DNA from: Larix kaempferi | Lineage: Eukaryota; Streptophyta; Pinopsida; Pinales; Pinaceae | Direction of reading: 5' to 3' | Assembly: GCA_027924585.1 (NCBI GenBank) | Contig: BSBM01000826.1 | Coordinates: forward strand, 14,353,501 to 14,417,500 | DNA length: 64,000 nucleotides | In this document: positions 22,921 through 34,221 of the stretch, in pieces | Numbering within the stretch: position 1 is the stretch's first letter | Layout of the letters: every line of letters begins with the position of its first letter | Position numbers and translations under genes: made by a program | The notes under the pieces: model-generated | Database searches by the model: none | Told to the model about the DNA's origin: nothing | The model's input: only the letters and a program-made list of their open reading frames with translations

Positions 22921-24906
22921 GCTGTTTTTATACTCACCTCAACCCACATAGATTTGACACCATCTGTCACCATTGAGTCCCCGAGACATTCTCGGCGCCT
23001 CAGCGGCGAGCCCCCACAGCACGGTTCTCTTGACACCACCCGTCATAGATTCCGATCTACATCCGTTGATACCACTCATCACAGATCTAGAGCCTTGTCA
23101 CTTGACTCCACTCGTCAGCGACATAGGACTCCGTCACCAGATATTGATGCTCCTTACTTTACCTCCGATTCTGATGAAGAGTCTGAGAACCCTATTTACA
23201 CTGCCCCTACTAGCCCCATGGTCGGCACGACTTCCACTCCTTTTGTTATAGGAGTCATTGGTGGCACATCCACCACTACACCAGTCACTACACCTGTTTT
23301 GGGTATGCCCTCCATGGGACCCCCATCTACCGTTCCCCTCACGGTACCTATTCTCGCAGCGGGAATCCCTATCCCCACTACATCAGTGGCTCACACTACC
23401 CACGGTGGTGCTGGACCATCCTCCACCACCTTAGTTCCCCCACTTGGGGGCACCATCCCAAATCCTGTCCCTCCACTTGGGGGCATTGGCCCCAACTTGG
23501 TCCAACCCACTACTGTGTCACATCCTTCTTCCAGTTTTCCATTTATGGCTAGCCTCAACCTACCTGACCTGGCCAGATTGACCAATGATCCTATTCGACA
23601 CGACCCTACATGGCCTCATATGCCTACCAAGCTCCCCTCTGACATCCCTAAGTTCGAGGGCAAGGCCGGTGAGGACCCACAAAACCATATCATGTCTTTC
23701 CACTTATGGTGTTCCTCTAACTCCATAGTGGATGACTCTGTTCGCCTCCGTCTCTTACAGCGCACCTTCACTGGCTCTGCAGCCAAGTGGTATATCGAGC
23801 AACCCCATGGGACCCATGCCACCTTTGCTTCCCTTGCCTCGACCTTCCTGCAGTTCTTCCAGTTGCCTATCCGCTATGACGCGGGCGTTGAGATCCTCCT
23901 ATCCTGCAGACAAAACACGGCTACCCATATCACAGACCACATCCATGAGTGGCGTCGACGCCGTAGCTTATGCAAGATCAAACTAGACGACTGTATCTTC
24001 CTAGATTGGTTCCTCAAATCCCTTCTCCCTGTTATTGCTAAGGATGTGGCATCAGAAAGACCCCAGTCTGAAGAAGAGGCCATCCTTAAGGTCCAACAAT
24101 TCGACCTCATTTACGCCCAGTCGGGTTACCTTTACACCATTATACCCGATGCCCCTCGCGGCGAGTCCTCCCAGCACGATGCGCCAGGGGCATCCCACGC
24201 TGCAGACGGTATCATTGGCCGTGTTTCTTCGCATCCCCAACCATTTTCTATTACACGTCCTTCCCCTGGCCCCGACCTTTCGCGGGCTATCTCACAGTCT
24301 GGAGCAACCAACTCGTATGCTCCCATGACACATCACCATCACCATGGACCCTCATGTCCTCCTCAGTGTTTCGGTCATGCGACTCCCACTTATGCCCCCC
24401 CAGTCGCACCTCCGCCTTACTACCATCAGCAGGCTGCCCCAGCTCCTGCGCCTTCACAAGCCCAACCCGCTTATTATCCGCCACAAGCAGCCCCTGCGGC
24501 AAACCCACAACCCGCTCCGCAGCCATATCAGCAACCCCCTCAAGTTGCTGCACCTGCTTAGCCTCAACCTACATATAATCCCCCGCAGCCTGCTCCCGCA
24601 CCTGCGCAACCTCAAAATCCCCCTGCTGCCCAAGGGTAAGTTTACGCCCAACAAAACCCGCAGCAAAACCAGAACAACCCACGTAACCAGGGCCAACAGA
24701 ACCGCGGCAAAGGCCGTAATCATGGGAACAACCAACCTGCAGACCAAGCTGGTCAACCGGCTAATCCCCCCAACAACAACAATGCGGCCCCCGCTAATCA
24801 AAACCCTGATCGCCTGCCCAAGAAGGCTAAAAACCCCAATCTGCGAACAAACCATCCTTGTTCTATTTGTAGGGTATATGGCCACTACACACATGCTTGC
24901 CCACAC
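22921..24906 (+). pseudogene. Gypsy Gag with zinc knuckle, two in-frame stops
   Basis: Gag builds the particle and binds element RNA. The open frame starts after the TGA at 22918. It has no ATG before 23218, so the true start is lost or supplied by splicing. The order is: a Ser/Arg-rich N-terminus (SPRHSRRLSGEPPQHGSLD), a Pro/Thr-rich linker with PLGGTIPNPVPPLGG repeats, the retrotransposon Gag core (about 23640-24130: PSDIPKFEGKAGEDPQNHIMSFHLW, RLRLLQRTFTGSAAKWYIEQ, FLQFFQLPIRYDAG), a Pro/Gln/Ala-rich tail, a basic Asn/Gln stretch and a CCHC knuckle CSICRVYGHYTHAC near 24860. Stops TAG at 24559 and TAA at 24637 fall in the Gln-rich tail. The frame is otherwise continuous with the protease frame. 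Confidence 0.88.
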
Positions 24907-27537
24907 TTGGAGCGAGCACGACAACTCTGGGTTGACGATGCCCACCGCCAAGGGCAGGCAGCTCCTCAGGCGCCTCCTAACCCCCCTCAACCTCAGCAGC
25001 CACCTTTGGTACTGCAAAACCCATTACCAACCCAAGGCGTCGTGAACACTCAGTCGTTGGCTCCCCCTCAAGCCAACGTGCAACCCCAACAGCAAATCAC
25101 GTACGCTGCTCTTGATCAACCCATGTTTGACTCAAGAACCCACCACTTGTTGATGATGTCATCCGCTGACGTCAACCTCCAGACTCGTCGGAACCAGTAT
25201 GGCTCCACCACTGACGTCCCTCCCACTGATAAACCCACTAACGCCCATCCCACTGATCAGGCATTACGTATACCTCCACCTCTACTAGATGGCGCTCCCA
25301 AAGCCCCTCGTTTCCCACTTCGCCGTATCAACAATAACCCCAATGTGCGCGCTGCATCAAACTACAACATCGTAGATGACTTAGCCCAGTCTCCCGCAGC
25401 CATGTCTGCATTAGAAGTCTTGAAAAACTGCCCTTCCCAGCGTAAGACTCTACTCTCCGCCATTGGGGCGATTGACCCACATGATTCGAATCTAATGGCA
25501 TTTGATTTGGACCAATTCGAACCACGCCTGCCTTCCTCCTTAGCATTCCAAGTTTCTGTTTCCGTTCAGAATCTTGTCATCCATCGATGCATCATCGATG
25601 AAGGTGCCTCCACATGCGTGATGTCTACATTCGTGTGGCAGAAGTTGGGATCCCCTACTCTCCAGCAGTCCACCACTGCATTACGCGCCTACGACGGCCG
25701 GTCGGCCCAGCCCCAAGGCCTCCTACCCAATGTCCCCGTCCAGTTAGGTGGTAAAACCGTCCTTATCGACATCGAGGTAATCAATGCCCAATTGGATTAT
25801 AACCTTTTACTTGGCCGCAGCTACATGTACGCCATGCGGGCGGTTGCCTCTTCTGTTTTTCGCACCATGATGTTCCCCCATGAGGGACGTGTGGTTAAGG
25901 TTGACCAGCTCACCTACTATGATCCCAGTGCTCCCGCGGCACCCGAAAATGTTCTCCCTATGGTTGAACAACCTGTTTCTCGTGCCACCACCTCGTTTGT
26001 TTCCTCTATGGGGCCTGGAGTCTACTCAGACGCGCCGATGACTTCCACCTTTCAATTTATTCTGCCTCCATCAGCCCACATGGAAGTGTCTGACTTATGT
26101 ACCTTGTCCCACGACAACCAACCACCTAATAATCAACCACCCTTGTTGCCAAAACCACCATTGGTACCTAGCCACATTGGTGTTACACCTATCCATACGA
26201 TCCCCTTCCTAGTCCCTCCATCGGGAGTAGTAAGCGCCCCGGTCATGGCTACCCTTAGTCTCCCTGGGTTAACTTTGGGATTACCCGTATGGTATCTTTC
26301 GCCTCCCATTCGCCCGCCGACACCTGATGTCGTCCTCCAACCGGTGCAACCCATGGCTACTACCACTCAGCCACCTCCCGGTGTCTCTACCCCTTCTTCC
26401 TCCACGACTCCCCCTCCTACTCCCAAACCCACTGGGGGCAAAGGGCCACAACCTTACACTGCTGTACCACCTCCCAAGACAGTCAAAAACCCGCCAGTGT
26501 TTCGCGCTCCTCCTAAATGCTCGCTGTGCGATGAGTTGGGCCATGCGACTCACTAGTGTCCACAGTTACCAGCCCTACAGAAGCACATGCAGATGCTCGA
26601 CGATGACCCCAACATCCCAACTGTCGAACTAAACCCCACTCCCAAGCCTAAATACAAGTCCCTACGCACTAACCACCCCTGTGCCATATGCGGTGTTTAC
26701 GGGCATTACTCCCATCATTGTCCCGATCTCCCAGATTACAGAGCGGCTCTCTATGAGATGAACAATCTGGATCTTGAGACGGCACCACCCACCATTGAGG
26801 AAATCTACCCCCCGGTCTCTTCCCCTTATGGAGAGGTTAATACCATCTATATGATCTCTTCAACCACTACCCCCTCGTCAACCGATTTGACGACGCAACC
26901 TTTCCGTACCGATGAGGAGATTCTTGAGGCCCTTACCGCCCCAGATTATCCCTGGGATGATATGCATCATCGTTCCTACTTCATCCCAGAAGCATCTTCC
27001 TCTAGCACCGCTACCCAATTTGCGGTTGAATCCAAAGAATTCCTTCCCACTAAGGTCGACTGGTTCAAGGACCCTATTCCTGCTCCTGACGCCTTCGAGG
27101 AAGGTAACATGGCCAACATTTCACCCGTCATCCAAGTCGATATCGCTGCCCCAGGACGTGCCCCTGAACTCATCACTTTAGGAGCATTCTGCAGTAAGCA
27201 AGAGATTGAGGAATACCAAACCCTATTCCAAGAGTTCTGTGATGTCTTTGCCTGGTCCTATACCGAAATGCCCGGTCTTGTCCCCGCCATTATAGAGCAC
27301 CACATTGACACATGGCCTGATGTACCCCCCGTTCGTCAGAAACAGCATCACATTGACACCTTTGCGTTGGGGGGCATCATAGATTCCCTCGACCCTGGGA
27401 TAGGGGGCATGATCAATCATTTTGAACCTTCCCCATCACATCTATCTCAGCACGTCAATAAACCCATCGTTCAAACCAACACACATGTGATCCACAATCA
27501 CAAACCCCATGCACATAGCATGGGGGCAGGTCATTAA
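24907..27537 (+). pseudogene. Gypsy aspartic protease and pre-RT region, with two extra zinc knuckles
   Basis: This continues in the same frame as Gag. After a Pro/Gln-rich linker comes a retroviral-type aspartic protease, which cleaves the polyprotein: IIDEGASTCVM (catalytic Asp at 25597), ALRAYDGRS, VPVQLGGKTVLIDIEV and DYNLLLGRSYMYAMRAV. A Pro-rich segment leads to a second knuckle CSLCDELGHATH-stop-CPQL, broken by TAG at 26554. A third knuckle is intact: CAICGVYGHYSHHC near 26690. The pre-RT motif EEYQTLFQEFCDVFAWSYTEMPGLVPAIIEHHIDTWPDVPPVRQKQ then ends at about 27350, where RT should follow. The last 60 codons are unrelated sequence ending at 27537. RT, RNase H and integrase are absent. 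Confidence 0.88.
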
Positions 27538-29965
27538 CCCTGCCCACTTTTTTCACATTTGTGATCTCAACCATTTTTGAGGTCACATATCACTTGTATA
27601 TTTGATTTTATACACCTAGTTATTTCCTTTGACCATTTCAGAGTCTTTATGACCTCCGTTTTTTGCACCATTTGCACTGCCGGATTCATATTTCCGTGCC
27701 CGTGATGATGCTTGAGATCATTTCTCGCTCTCACTAGGACCAATATCAACATTGTGTCCCGACACCTTGTCGCCTCGGTTTGCGTGCCACATCGGCCGTA
27801 GCCCATTTTTGATATATTTTATATCATCGGATTCATTTTTCCGAGCTCGTGATGATGCTTGAGATCATTTCTCGCTCTCACTTGGTACAATTTCAACATT
27901 GTGTCCCGACACCCTGCTGCCTCGGTTTGCGCGCCACATCGGCCACTATCGGATTGTTCCACATTTTTACATGAGCCATTCACTCCTGTCATACTGCAAA
28001 TGTTTCGTTATTTTGCCACCATTTCATCACCCCGCAATGAGGCCCACCAGTGTTCCCCCCTACCCTCACTCTTGGTCATCATTATTGATCCTTGACTGAA
28101 CACTTCCTCCTTGCCTGGCCATTCCTTTTGTTCGGTATAATTTTATCCCTTTTTCGGGCCAGACAAGTCCTTTACGAAAAAGGCACTTAGGGAGTTTCCG
28201 TTAAGCTCTTTTCTGACTCCTAAAAGAATGAAAAGATCGCCGAGCAATCTTGCTTCCTTTCATGCTCGTTAAAGTACCTGAAAGGGCGTCTATCTGGTAT
28301 AAGTTTAACCCTTTTCCGGACCTGGTAGACTAATTACGAAAAAGGAATACTCTAGTCACACCGGCTAGAAGAGTTCTTCATTGCATCCTTTTATGCTTCT
28401 TTGGGCCTTGGAGACTAAATCTATGAAAAAGCAACCCCCTGGAGTCTTCTTATTTGCTTTCAGACTCCCTAAAATTGAAAGCAACCACGAGCATGAACTG
28501 TCCTGGGCTCGTAAAATCCACACGACAGTACCATTCCATTACTTCAGAGTCTTCTTATCGCTTTCAGACTCCTTAAAATTGAAAGCAACCACGAGCATGA
28601 ACTGTCCTGGGCTCGTAAAATCCACACGACAGTATCATTTTACACACACTTCTTCTAGTTCCTTAACCTGTGAAGAAGTCCCCTCCCGTGCCTCCTGGCA
28701 CTAAGATCGATCATCTCGGAAGCACCCCCAATCAGGTCACCTTTGTTCAGAGTATTCTGCAGTCTCCTGCCATTTTATACCAGCTTGAGTCTCCCTCAGC
28801 CCAGTTACCCTCCCAGATCCATTACAGCTATGATCCCTTTCCCCTCAGTCAGTTTCATATGCTGCCAGATCATTCCCATTATCATACTCTGAAAAAAGGA
28901 AGTTTGAGTCCACCCACTCTACTTGCCCAGTTGTCACCCCCAGTTTGTCAGTCCTGCCCTCAGTACTATCACATTTCGGTTCTCCACCTCGAGCTCCTGT
29001 CAAGGAAACATCATTGCCTTGATAGTTGCAGGTCTCCCTCTGTCGACGACAGCACCTCTATTCCAGAGGATAGGCCCAGAGGTCCCTATGCCTTGGACTT
29101 ATCACCATCTGTGGTAAGTGCCTACGGACCATTTTGAGAGGAGTCATCATTGCCTCTCTGAGTGGTTGTTTCTCACATGCTCTACTTCAGCACCTTGATC
29201 GCATCGTCGAGAATCACGTAGGGTTACATCCTTTACATTATGTGTCGAAGACCCCGGATTTCCCCCGAATCTAGCACATTGGTGAGTCACTTCGGAACAC
29301 CTAGTCATATGTTCCTGTGGATGTCCGGGCTGTGTTGGCGTTTGTATTTGGAAGCCATCCAGCTATATGCTTCCTTGAGTACCCATTTCAGTTCCAGCTC
29401 AGTGTACCATCGAGGTTATTGCTCCCAGTCATTATGGTCTAGCAGCTCATCAGTTCCTCTGGTACCCCAGTTAGTAGCACTGTTGATGTTCCAGTGCACC
29501 AGTTCTTCAGTTCCCACATGATCAGCCCAGCAGTATGTCCCAGATTTGTGTCCCCTCTGGACACTTATGATGTACACAGTGGTTGTCTATGTATTTACAG
29601 GTCCCCCTTTTCGGGCCTCACAGTTCTGTTTATGTATCTTGATACGAGCATGGGTATGCCCGCCTCATCCATAGATTGAGATTATTCCTCAGTCAGTATT
29701 TGAGGTCATGTATATTTCAGGTCCCCATTTTTTGGACCCCATTGTTATTATATTATATCCTGATACGAGCATGGGTATGCCCGCCTCATCCACATGATCA
29801 GATGATTCCTCATCCATTATTGAGGTTATGTACTTTTAGTTCTTGCAGTTGTTCGGGATCGTTGTTCCGGGCCTCAGTTTGTTTCTTCTCTTCTCTCCAC
29901 ACCCAGGAAAACCATTCATGACTTATGATGTCCATCGTCCATACGATGAGCTCCTGCCCTCGCAC
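27538..29965 (+). other. Gypsy 3' region lacking pol, with three local duplications
   Basis: About 2.4 kb without a credible gene. Three pairs of direct repeats of ~100 bp are visible: 27690-27790 with 27830-27950 (gatgatgcttgagatcattt), 28437-28540 with 28545-28640 (gaaagcaaccacgagcatga), and 29590-29700 with 29710-29830 (gatacgagcatgggtatgcc). The open stretches at 28670-29137 show no family motif. Confidence 0.7.
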
Positions 29966-29979
29966 ATCAGGGGGCAATC
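29966..29979 (+). promoter_or_regulatory. Polypurine tract of the gypsy element
   Basis: atcagggggcaatc directly precedes the 3' LTR start TGTTAACA. This is the usual form of plant gypsy PPT. Confidence 0.75.
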
Positions 29980-30705
29980 TGTTAACACCCAAAAAGTGTT
30001 CACTACCTCATCTACCACATTATATGGCTCATTTGTCCATTTTCCTACCATATTTCCCTTAAAATCCCAAGAAATTCCACTAAAAAGCCTCCAAAAGGCC
30101 TAAAATGCCTCCAAAAGGCCACAAAACCCTCAAAATAGCCTCAAAAAGGCTAAAAAACCCCTTTTTCCTCCAAAAATAGCAAAAACCCCCTAAAAAGGGA
30201 ATAAAAAATATAAAATAATGAGGAAAAAGAGGAAAAAACCCTATACAGCTGCCCTAAACCATGTGTTTCCTAAAACCATGGGTCAGCACTCCACCACCAA
30301 AAAACTATAAATGGGTGATGGAGATCCCTTATTCCATATCCACAATCAAGTATACCCTTACTCTGCCAAAATCTCTCTCGAAACCCTAGTTCACCATTGA
30401 ACTACTTTCACCTTGAGAGCCCCTTTTGGCCCATTTCCACCATTGGAGAAAGAGAAGGAGCACATTGGAGCTTGGAGCAACCCTCTCGGACATTGCAAGG
30501 AGCTTCATCAACCTTCACATTGAAGGTAATATTAATACAAAACCCTTGTTTACAAATTGTTGTTTATTTTTTCATGCACATGTTTTAGAGTAGTTTCTAT
30601 TTCTGTTTTAGCTTAATTATTTACATTTACTGAACTGCTACTAAGGAGTCCCTTCTCCTTAGTAGGTGCTCATTTGCACAAGCTAGGGGTAAAACCCTAG
30701 CCACA
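29980..30705 (+). repeat. 3' LTR of the gypsy gag-PR element
   Basis: 726 bp partner of 20716-21441. It is followed by gttgg at 30706-30710, the mutated target duplicate. Confidence 0.95.
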
Positions 30706-31231
30706 GTTGGGAGAAATCCCTCATATAAACATCATCATGCTCCACTTCAAAAAGATCCAGAAAATGTTCAAAGCCTTGAAGATGTTTCTCAGCAGTTAGG
30801 TTTTCGGATTCTCCATCAAATCTGGGAAGGTATCTGTGGTATTTAGGGGGGTATTCATGAAGAAAAGGGGGCAACTTTAAAGGACCATATCTCAGCTGAG
30901 ATCTGGGAGGAAAAGGAATATGTATAGGGGAAAATTCTTCAGCGTCATCCTCATGGGATTTGCAAGGCTGGCTATGGATCTTGTATGTTTTAGAAGAAAG
31001 AATGGGATCAGCTCTAGGGTTTGAAGGAGGATGTACATCTGTAATATCTAGAGAAGGATATACAAAAGAGAGTCTCTCATAGCCTAGAGCTCTTCGGTGG
31101 AACAAAATTTTCTTGATATATATACATAGATGTAAAAGGAGTTTGATACAGAAAAACAAAATTTCTTTGAAGGGACTGATGCTTTGATACTTGAACCTTG
31201 ATTCTTCCATTTTTAAGGTGGTTGAGCTCAT
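30706..31231 (-). pseudogene. E1 gag, start of the gene, copy 1
   Basis: The minus strand reads from a start at 31231 through MEESRFKYQSISPFKEILFFCIKLLLHLCIYIKKILF, a hydrophobic N-terminal stretch, then a Pro-rich linker, and the first Gag-domain block YLPRFDGESENLTAEKHLQGFEHFLDLFEVEHDDVYMRDFSQ. It is cut at 30706 by the gypsy insertion and resumes at 20715. Copy 2 has the uninterrupted version. Confidence 0.85.
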
Positions 31232-31641
31232 TTTCTAGTGGAGTATGCAACTTGAATTGAATCTTGAGTGGAGTCGCTAGGTGAATTGTACAACCTGCTC
31301 ATTGTCTAATTGTTGTTCACCATCAACATTCAAATCTGCCCCTTTGTCGTTCTCCCAGGGATGAGGAAAACTTTCGTATGAATCTTTCTTGGGGCCAGGA
31401 TGACTTTAGAAATTCTTCAGTAGTATATTTCAGTGTACTGATCTTTCTCCAGTGGAGTCTTGCTGAATTGTCTGGTCTCAATAGGTGGAGTTGCCAGGGA
31501 AAAATTCTTCAACCTTCTTGAAAAATGCGGAGATCTCTGTTTGCCCACAGGGATTTCTCTTATTCTTTGAAATTTCGAACATGTATGTCGTTCTTCCAGG
31601 GCTCGATGAACAGCTCACACTCCTCGGAAGCGGCGCCAATT
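31232..31641 (-). other. E1 leader with primer-binding site, copy 1
   Basis: This is the region between gag and the 5' LTR. At 31621-31638 the minus strand reads TGGCGCCGCTTCCGAGGA, starting three bases after the LTR, a gypsy-type PBS. The equivalent in copy 2 (48723-48740) is TGGCGCCACTGCAGAGGA. I did not identify the tRNA. No ORF is supported here. Confidence 0.65.
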
Positions 31642-33107
31642 TGTTAACACCAAAACTAACCCCCAAGCCTGAAAGAGAGTAATCTCGGGTAACCACTAAC
31701 CAATCTTTGGTTTACACTTCTGATCAAACGTAAATAGAGAGGGATCTCTCCATAGACTCATAGAATACTGGAAATTTTCAAAGGTGTCAATCAGCGAAAA
31801 CATACACCAACATTCAAACACTAAAGATATTCAATTACGACAATGCACAGAAGATTAGATTTATGTTTTTGGAACAAAAATGATTTAAGAGCTATTTGGT
31901 TGAAAACGCGTGGATTTCATTTGGGGTGATGGAGTCACATTTAACTGGTTCTGCAAACATTATTCACAAATATTTAGCAAACGCATTCACGAGGGAAAGG
32001 TAGAAAGCAGCTAGTAGTCAAATAGCTTTAATTTGTGGAACATAAGAGAGAAGAGATAGTCCATCAATGTAAGGAATCTAACAAGGATAAATCCTACATC
32101 AACTTTAGCAGAATATGTTTGGTGAAATACTTGGAATAAGCTAAGCAGAGCATAATCTCTATGAATTCTACTTAACTGTTACCCCAATCCAAGCATGAAG
32201 GAAATATCACAGAATGGAATAACAAAAGATAGAAACACATTTGCACATGGGAAAAGAAAGGTACATACCACCAAACCGATTACACAGGAATCCTTATAAA
32301 AAATGCAGGCATCAAGCTCTGCAAATTCTATTAAACAACTCCAAGAAAATGTATTACAAATTGATCATCAAAACACAAATACTTTCTCATAAGATTTTTC
32401 AACCCTTGTGTCTCTGATTACAACTGTATATATAGGTGGCCTTGAGCTCTAGACTCGGCTCCTTCTCAACAGAAATTAGTTGCAACCAATTGACACCTAT
32501 CTAACATCCAAAACGAACATCGTTTTCTGTTGCTATCCTTAAACAAATATCTATGGGACAAATTTTAACTGCCATTTATAATTACATAGCCGCTTCTCTA
32601 CACAGTCCAACTATTTCAAAACAAAAGTACAAAAATACAAAGATGTAGCTGCTGCCAGCCGGATTGCTTTCATGAGTTCTTTAATTCCTGGACACACACA
32701 CACTGGATGCTTTTCTGTTTCCCCTGCACCATTTCACGTTGTATTTCCAAAAATGGGTTTGCAAGCCATCTACTTATCTTCAAAACTTGGAAACCAGGAG
32801 TATACTTGTATATCCAAGAGAACTAACTTTCCGGATAGAGGGATGCAAAAGACATAAGACTACCACCACCCTATTTCTGGACTCTCACTTGATCATACCA
32901 ATCGAGGAAATCAACAGCGTCGGAAGGAACATTCATTCGGGTTTTCTTGGGTGGGGAAATAGGGGGCATTTCTTCAGTAGAGAGGATCTAGTCTTGGATT
33001 ATATCTTCATCAGAGGGGATTTTCGGCTCCTCTTCCTCGTGGGATTTTCCTCCTTTCCGTTGCAGCAAATTCCAACACTCCTGTAATGCCTCGGGCTCTT
33101 CCGGTTC
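31642..33107 (-). repeat. E1 5' LTR (LTR-b), truncated at the duplication junction
   Basis: This is homologous to LTR-d over its whole length and shares with it the variants that LTR-a and LTR-c lack. Homology stops at 33107 (after ccggttc), leaving 1,466 of 2,404 bases. The missing part is U3. The break marks the junction between the two tandem copies. Confidence 0.88.
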
Positions 33108-33616
33108 ATTTTTTGTTTCTTTTTTAAAATGTTAAAAAAGGAAAAACCTTTTATGGAATGGGTACTAATATAAAAACATGAAGCAGATATTGGAATAGTA
33201 TGGCCTGTCGGTCATCCTAGAGTGCTAGTACGAGAGCCACATCCTACAGAGGGAGCATCAGCTGTACTTGCTATCGTGGAGAGTCATATCACTAGTTTGA
33301 CCACGGGTGTTTACCCTCTCTAGATAGATCAAATACAGATGGAGATGTAGCACCAGGTGGTAGGGGTTCCCCCACTATGGATTAGGCTACTATGGAAAGT
33401 GTCCACATGTGTAGTTTTCCACTAGGAGGTGGAATTCTCTCAGGGAGGGGAGGCTTTTGACTCAATATGGTCTCTTGGGAGACATATTTTTATCTTTAAT
33501 GGTTTATTTTCATCATGTAGGGATAAATTTCCCCTTTTTGTAGCATGAGTCACACAAGAGTAGTGTTGAACCCACCATTTTGGAGTTAGACCCACTTTTT
33601 TGTACTTTTATCTACT

Positions 33617-33654
<38 letters not shown>

Positions 33655-33700
33655 TGGATGATGGTTTTATCAACACTATTTACATTGTGTACAATGTTAA
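33108..33700. other. Left edge of duplication copy 2, no gene seen
   Basis: This is sequence with no homologue elsewhere in the window. It includes a (TA)n(CA)n microsatellite at 33617-33654. If the tandem model is right, its counterpart lies just left of window position 1. Confidence 0.6.
33617..33654. repeat. (TA)n(CA)n microsatellite
   Basis: A run of alternating TA followed by CA dinucleotides, 38 bases. Confidence 0.95.
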
Positions 33701-34160
33701 TATTTTATGCTTTATGAATTTTTATGGATTACGATACAAATGTATGTCAAAAATATAATTAGTTAGCTTATCAATCAAATGATTGTGTGTTCTGCGAATG
33801 TGTACATATGTAATGAAATCATATAGTCTTTCCAACAACTAATTCTTAAATATTTGGGTAACAATATAGGACAACAGACATGATACAAACAATTTAACTG
33901 AGATACAAATAATTGCGAGTCTAGATATACAGTTAGATGTGTAATACCTCGAATGGAGGCTTCTGACGTCAAATCAATCATGGCACTATATTTAGAAATT
34001 TTATTAGTATCCAAACCAAGAGATAGTCGTCCAGAACTCACTATACTGCCTACTGGGTAAAAAGTAACCCAAGCTACATAAGCAACATTCCATGTGTGGT
34101 GACAAGCTCGTCAGCATAGCCTAAAAACATTTGCAAATGTGCAGACATCTTCCATGTAAT
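33700..34160 (-). pseudogene. RNase H domain downstream of a gypsy integrase
   Basis: The minus strand reads AWVTFYPVGSIVSSGRLSLGLDTNKISKYSAMIDLTSEASIRGITHLTVYLDSQLFVSQLN. After a frameshift near 33845 it continues ERLYDFITYVHIRRTHNHLIDKLTNYIFD. This matches the RNase H fold of plant gypsy elements (TNN-EY-A, LDSQLVV-QLN, FITY-HI-R-N-AD-LANYV-D). The Asp of DSQL and the late His remain, while the first catalytic Asp is not recognisable. It lies 3' of the integrase (34222-35273) on the same strand. This is unlike the usual RT-RNH-INT order and fits an additional RNase H of the kind known in Tat-type elements. In copy 1 only its first bases fall inside the window. Confidence 0.72.
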
Positions 34161-34221
34161 CACAAATCATAATCAACTAACAACTGATGTAAGCCGAGCA
34201 TAAAATCCGAGAAACTATAGT

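Larger units (their letters stand above)
20716..30705 (+). mobile_element. Non-autonomous Ty3/gypsy element with gag and protease only, 9,990 bp
   Basis: Two 726 bp LTRs (TGTTAACACC...AGCCACA) flank a PBS, a 1.5 kb leader, one reading frame for gag and aspartic protease, about 2.4 kb without genes, and a PPT. It is inserted in the E1 gag of copy 1, with the empty site kept in copy 2. By eye the LTRs differ at about four positions, so it is young but older than the copia element. The coding sequence stops exactly where the RT domain should begin. RT, RNase H and integrase are absent, so an autonomous relative would have to supply them. The protease and PBS resemble Tat-type gypsy elements. Confidence 0.93.
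1..33107. repeat. Tandem segmental duplication, copy 1 (with two later insertions)
   Basis: Every block from position 1 to 33107, apart from the insertions at 11603-18542 and 20716-30705, recurs in the same order and orientation at about +34,042 (left of the insertions) in 33108-50208. Differences are scattered substitutions at roughly 1-2 per 100 bases in the stretches I compared. The copy ends inside an LTR at 33107, where homology to the LTR at 48744-50648 stops abruptly. The left end lies outside the window. The arithmetic predicts that about 934 bases are missing on the left. Confidence 0.93.

Noticed and set aside
28670-29137. 155-codon plus-strand frame in the gypsy 3' region
   Set aside because: No family motif, no start context, and it lies in a region full of local duplications. 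Chance is likely.
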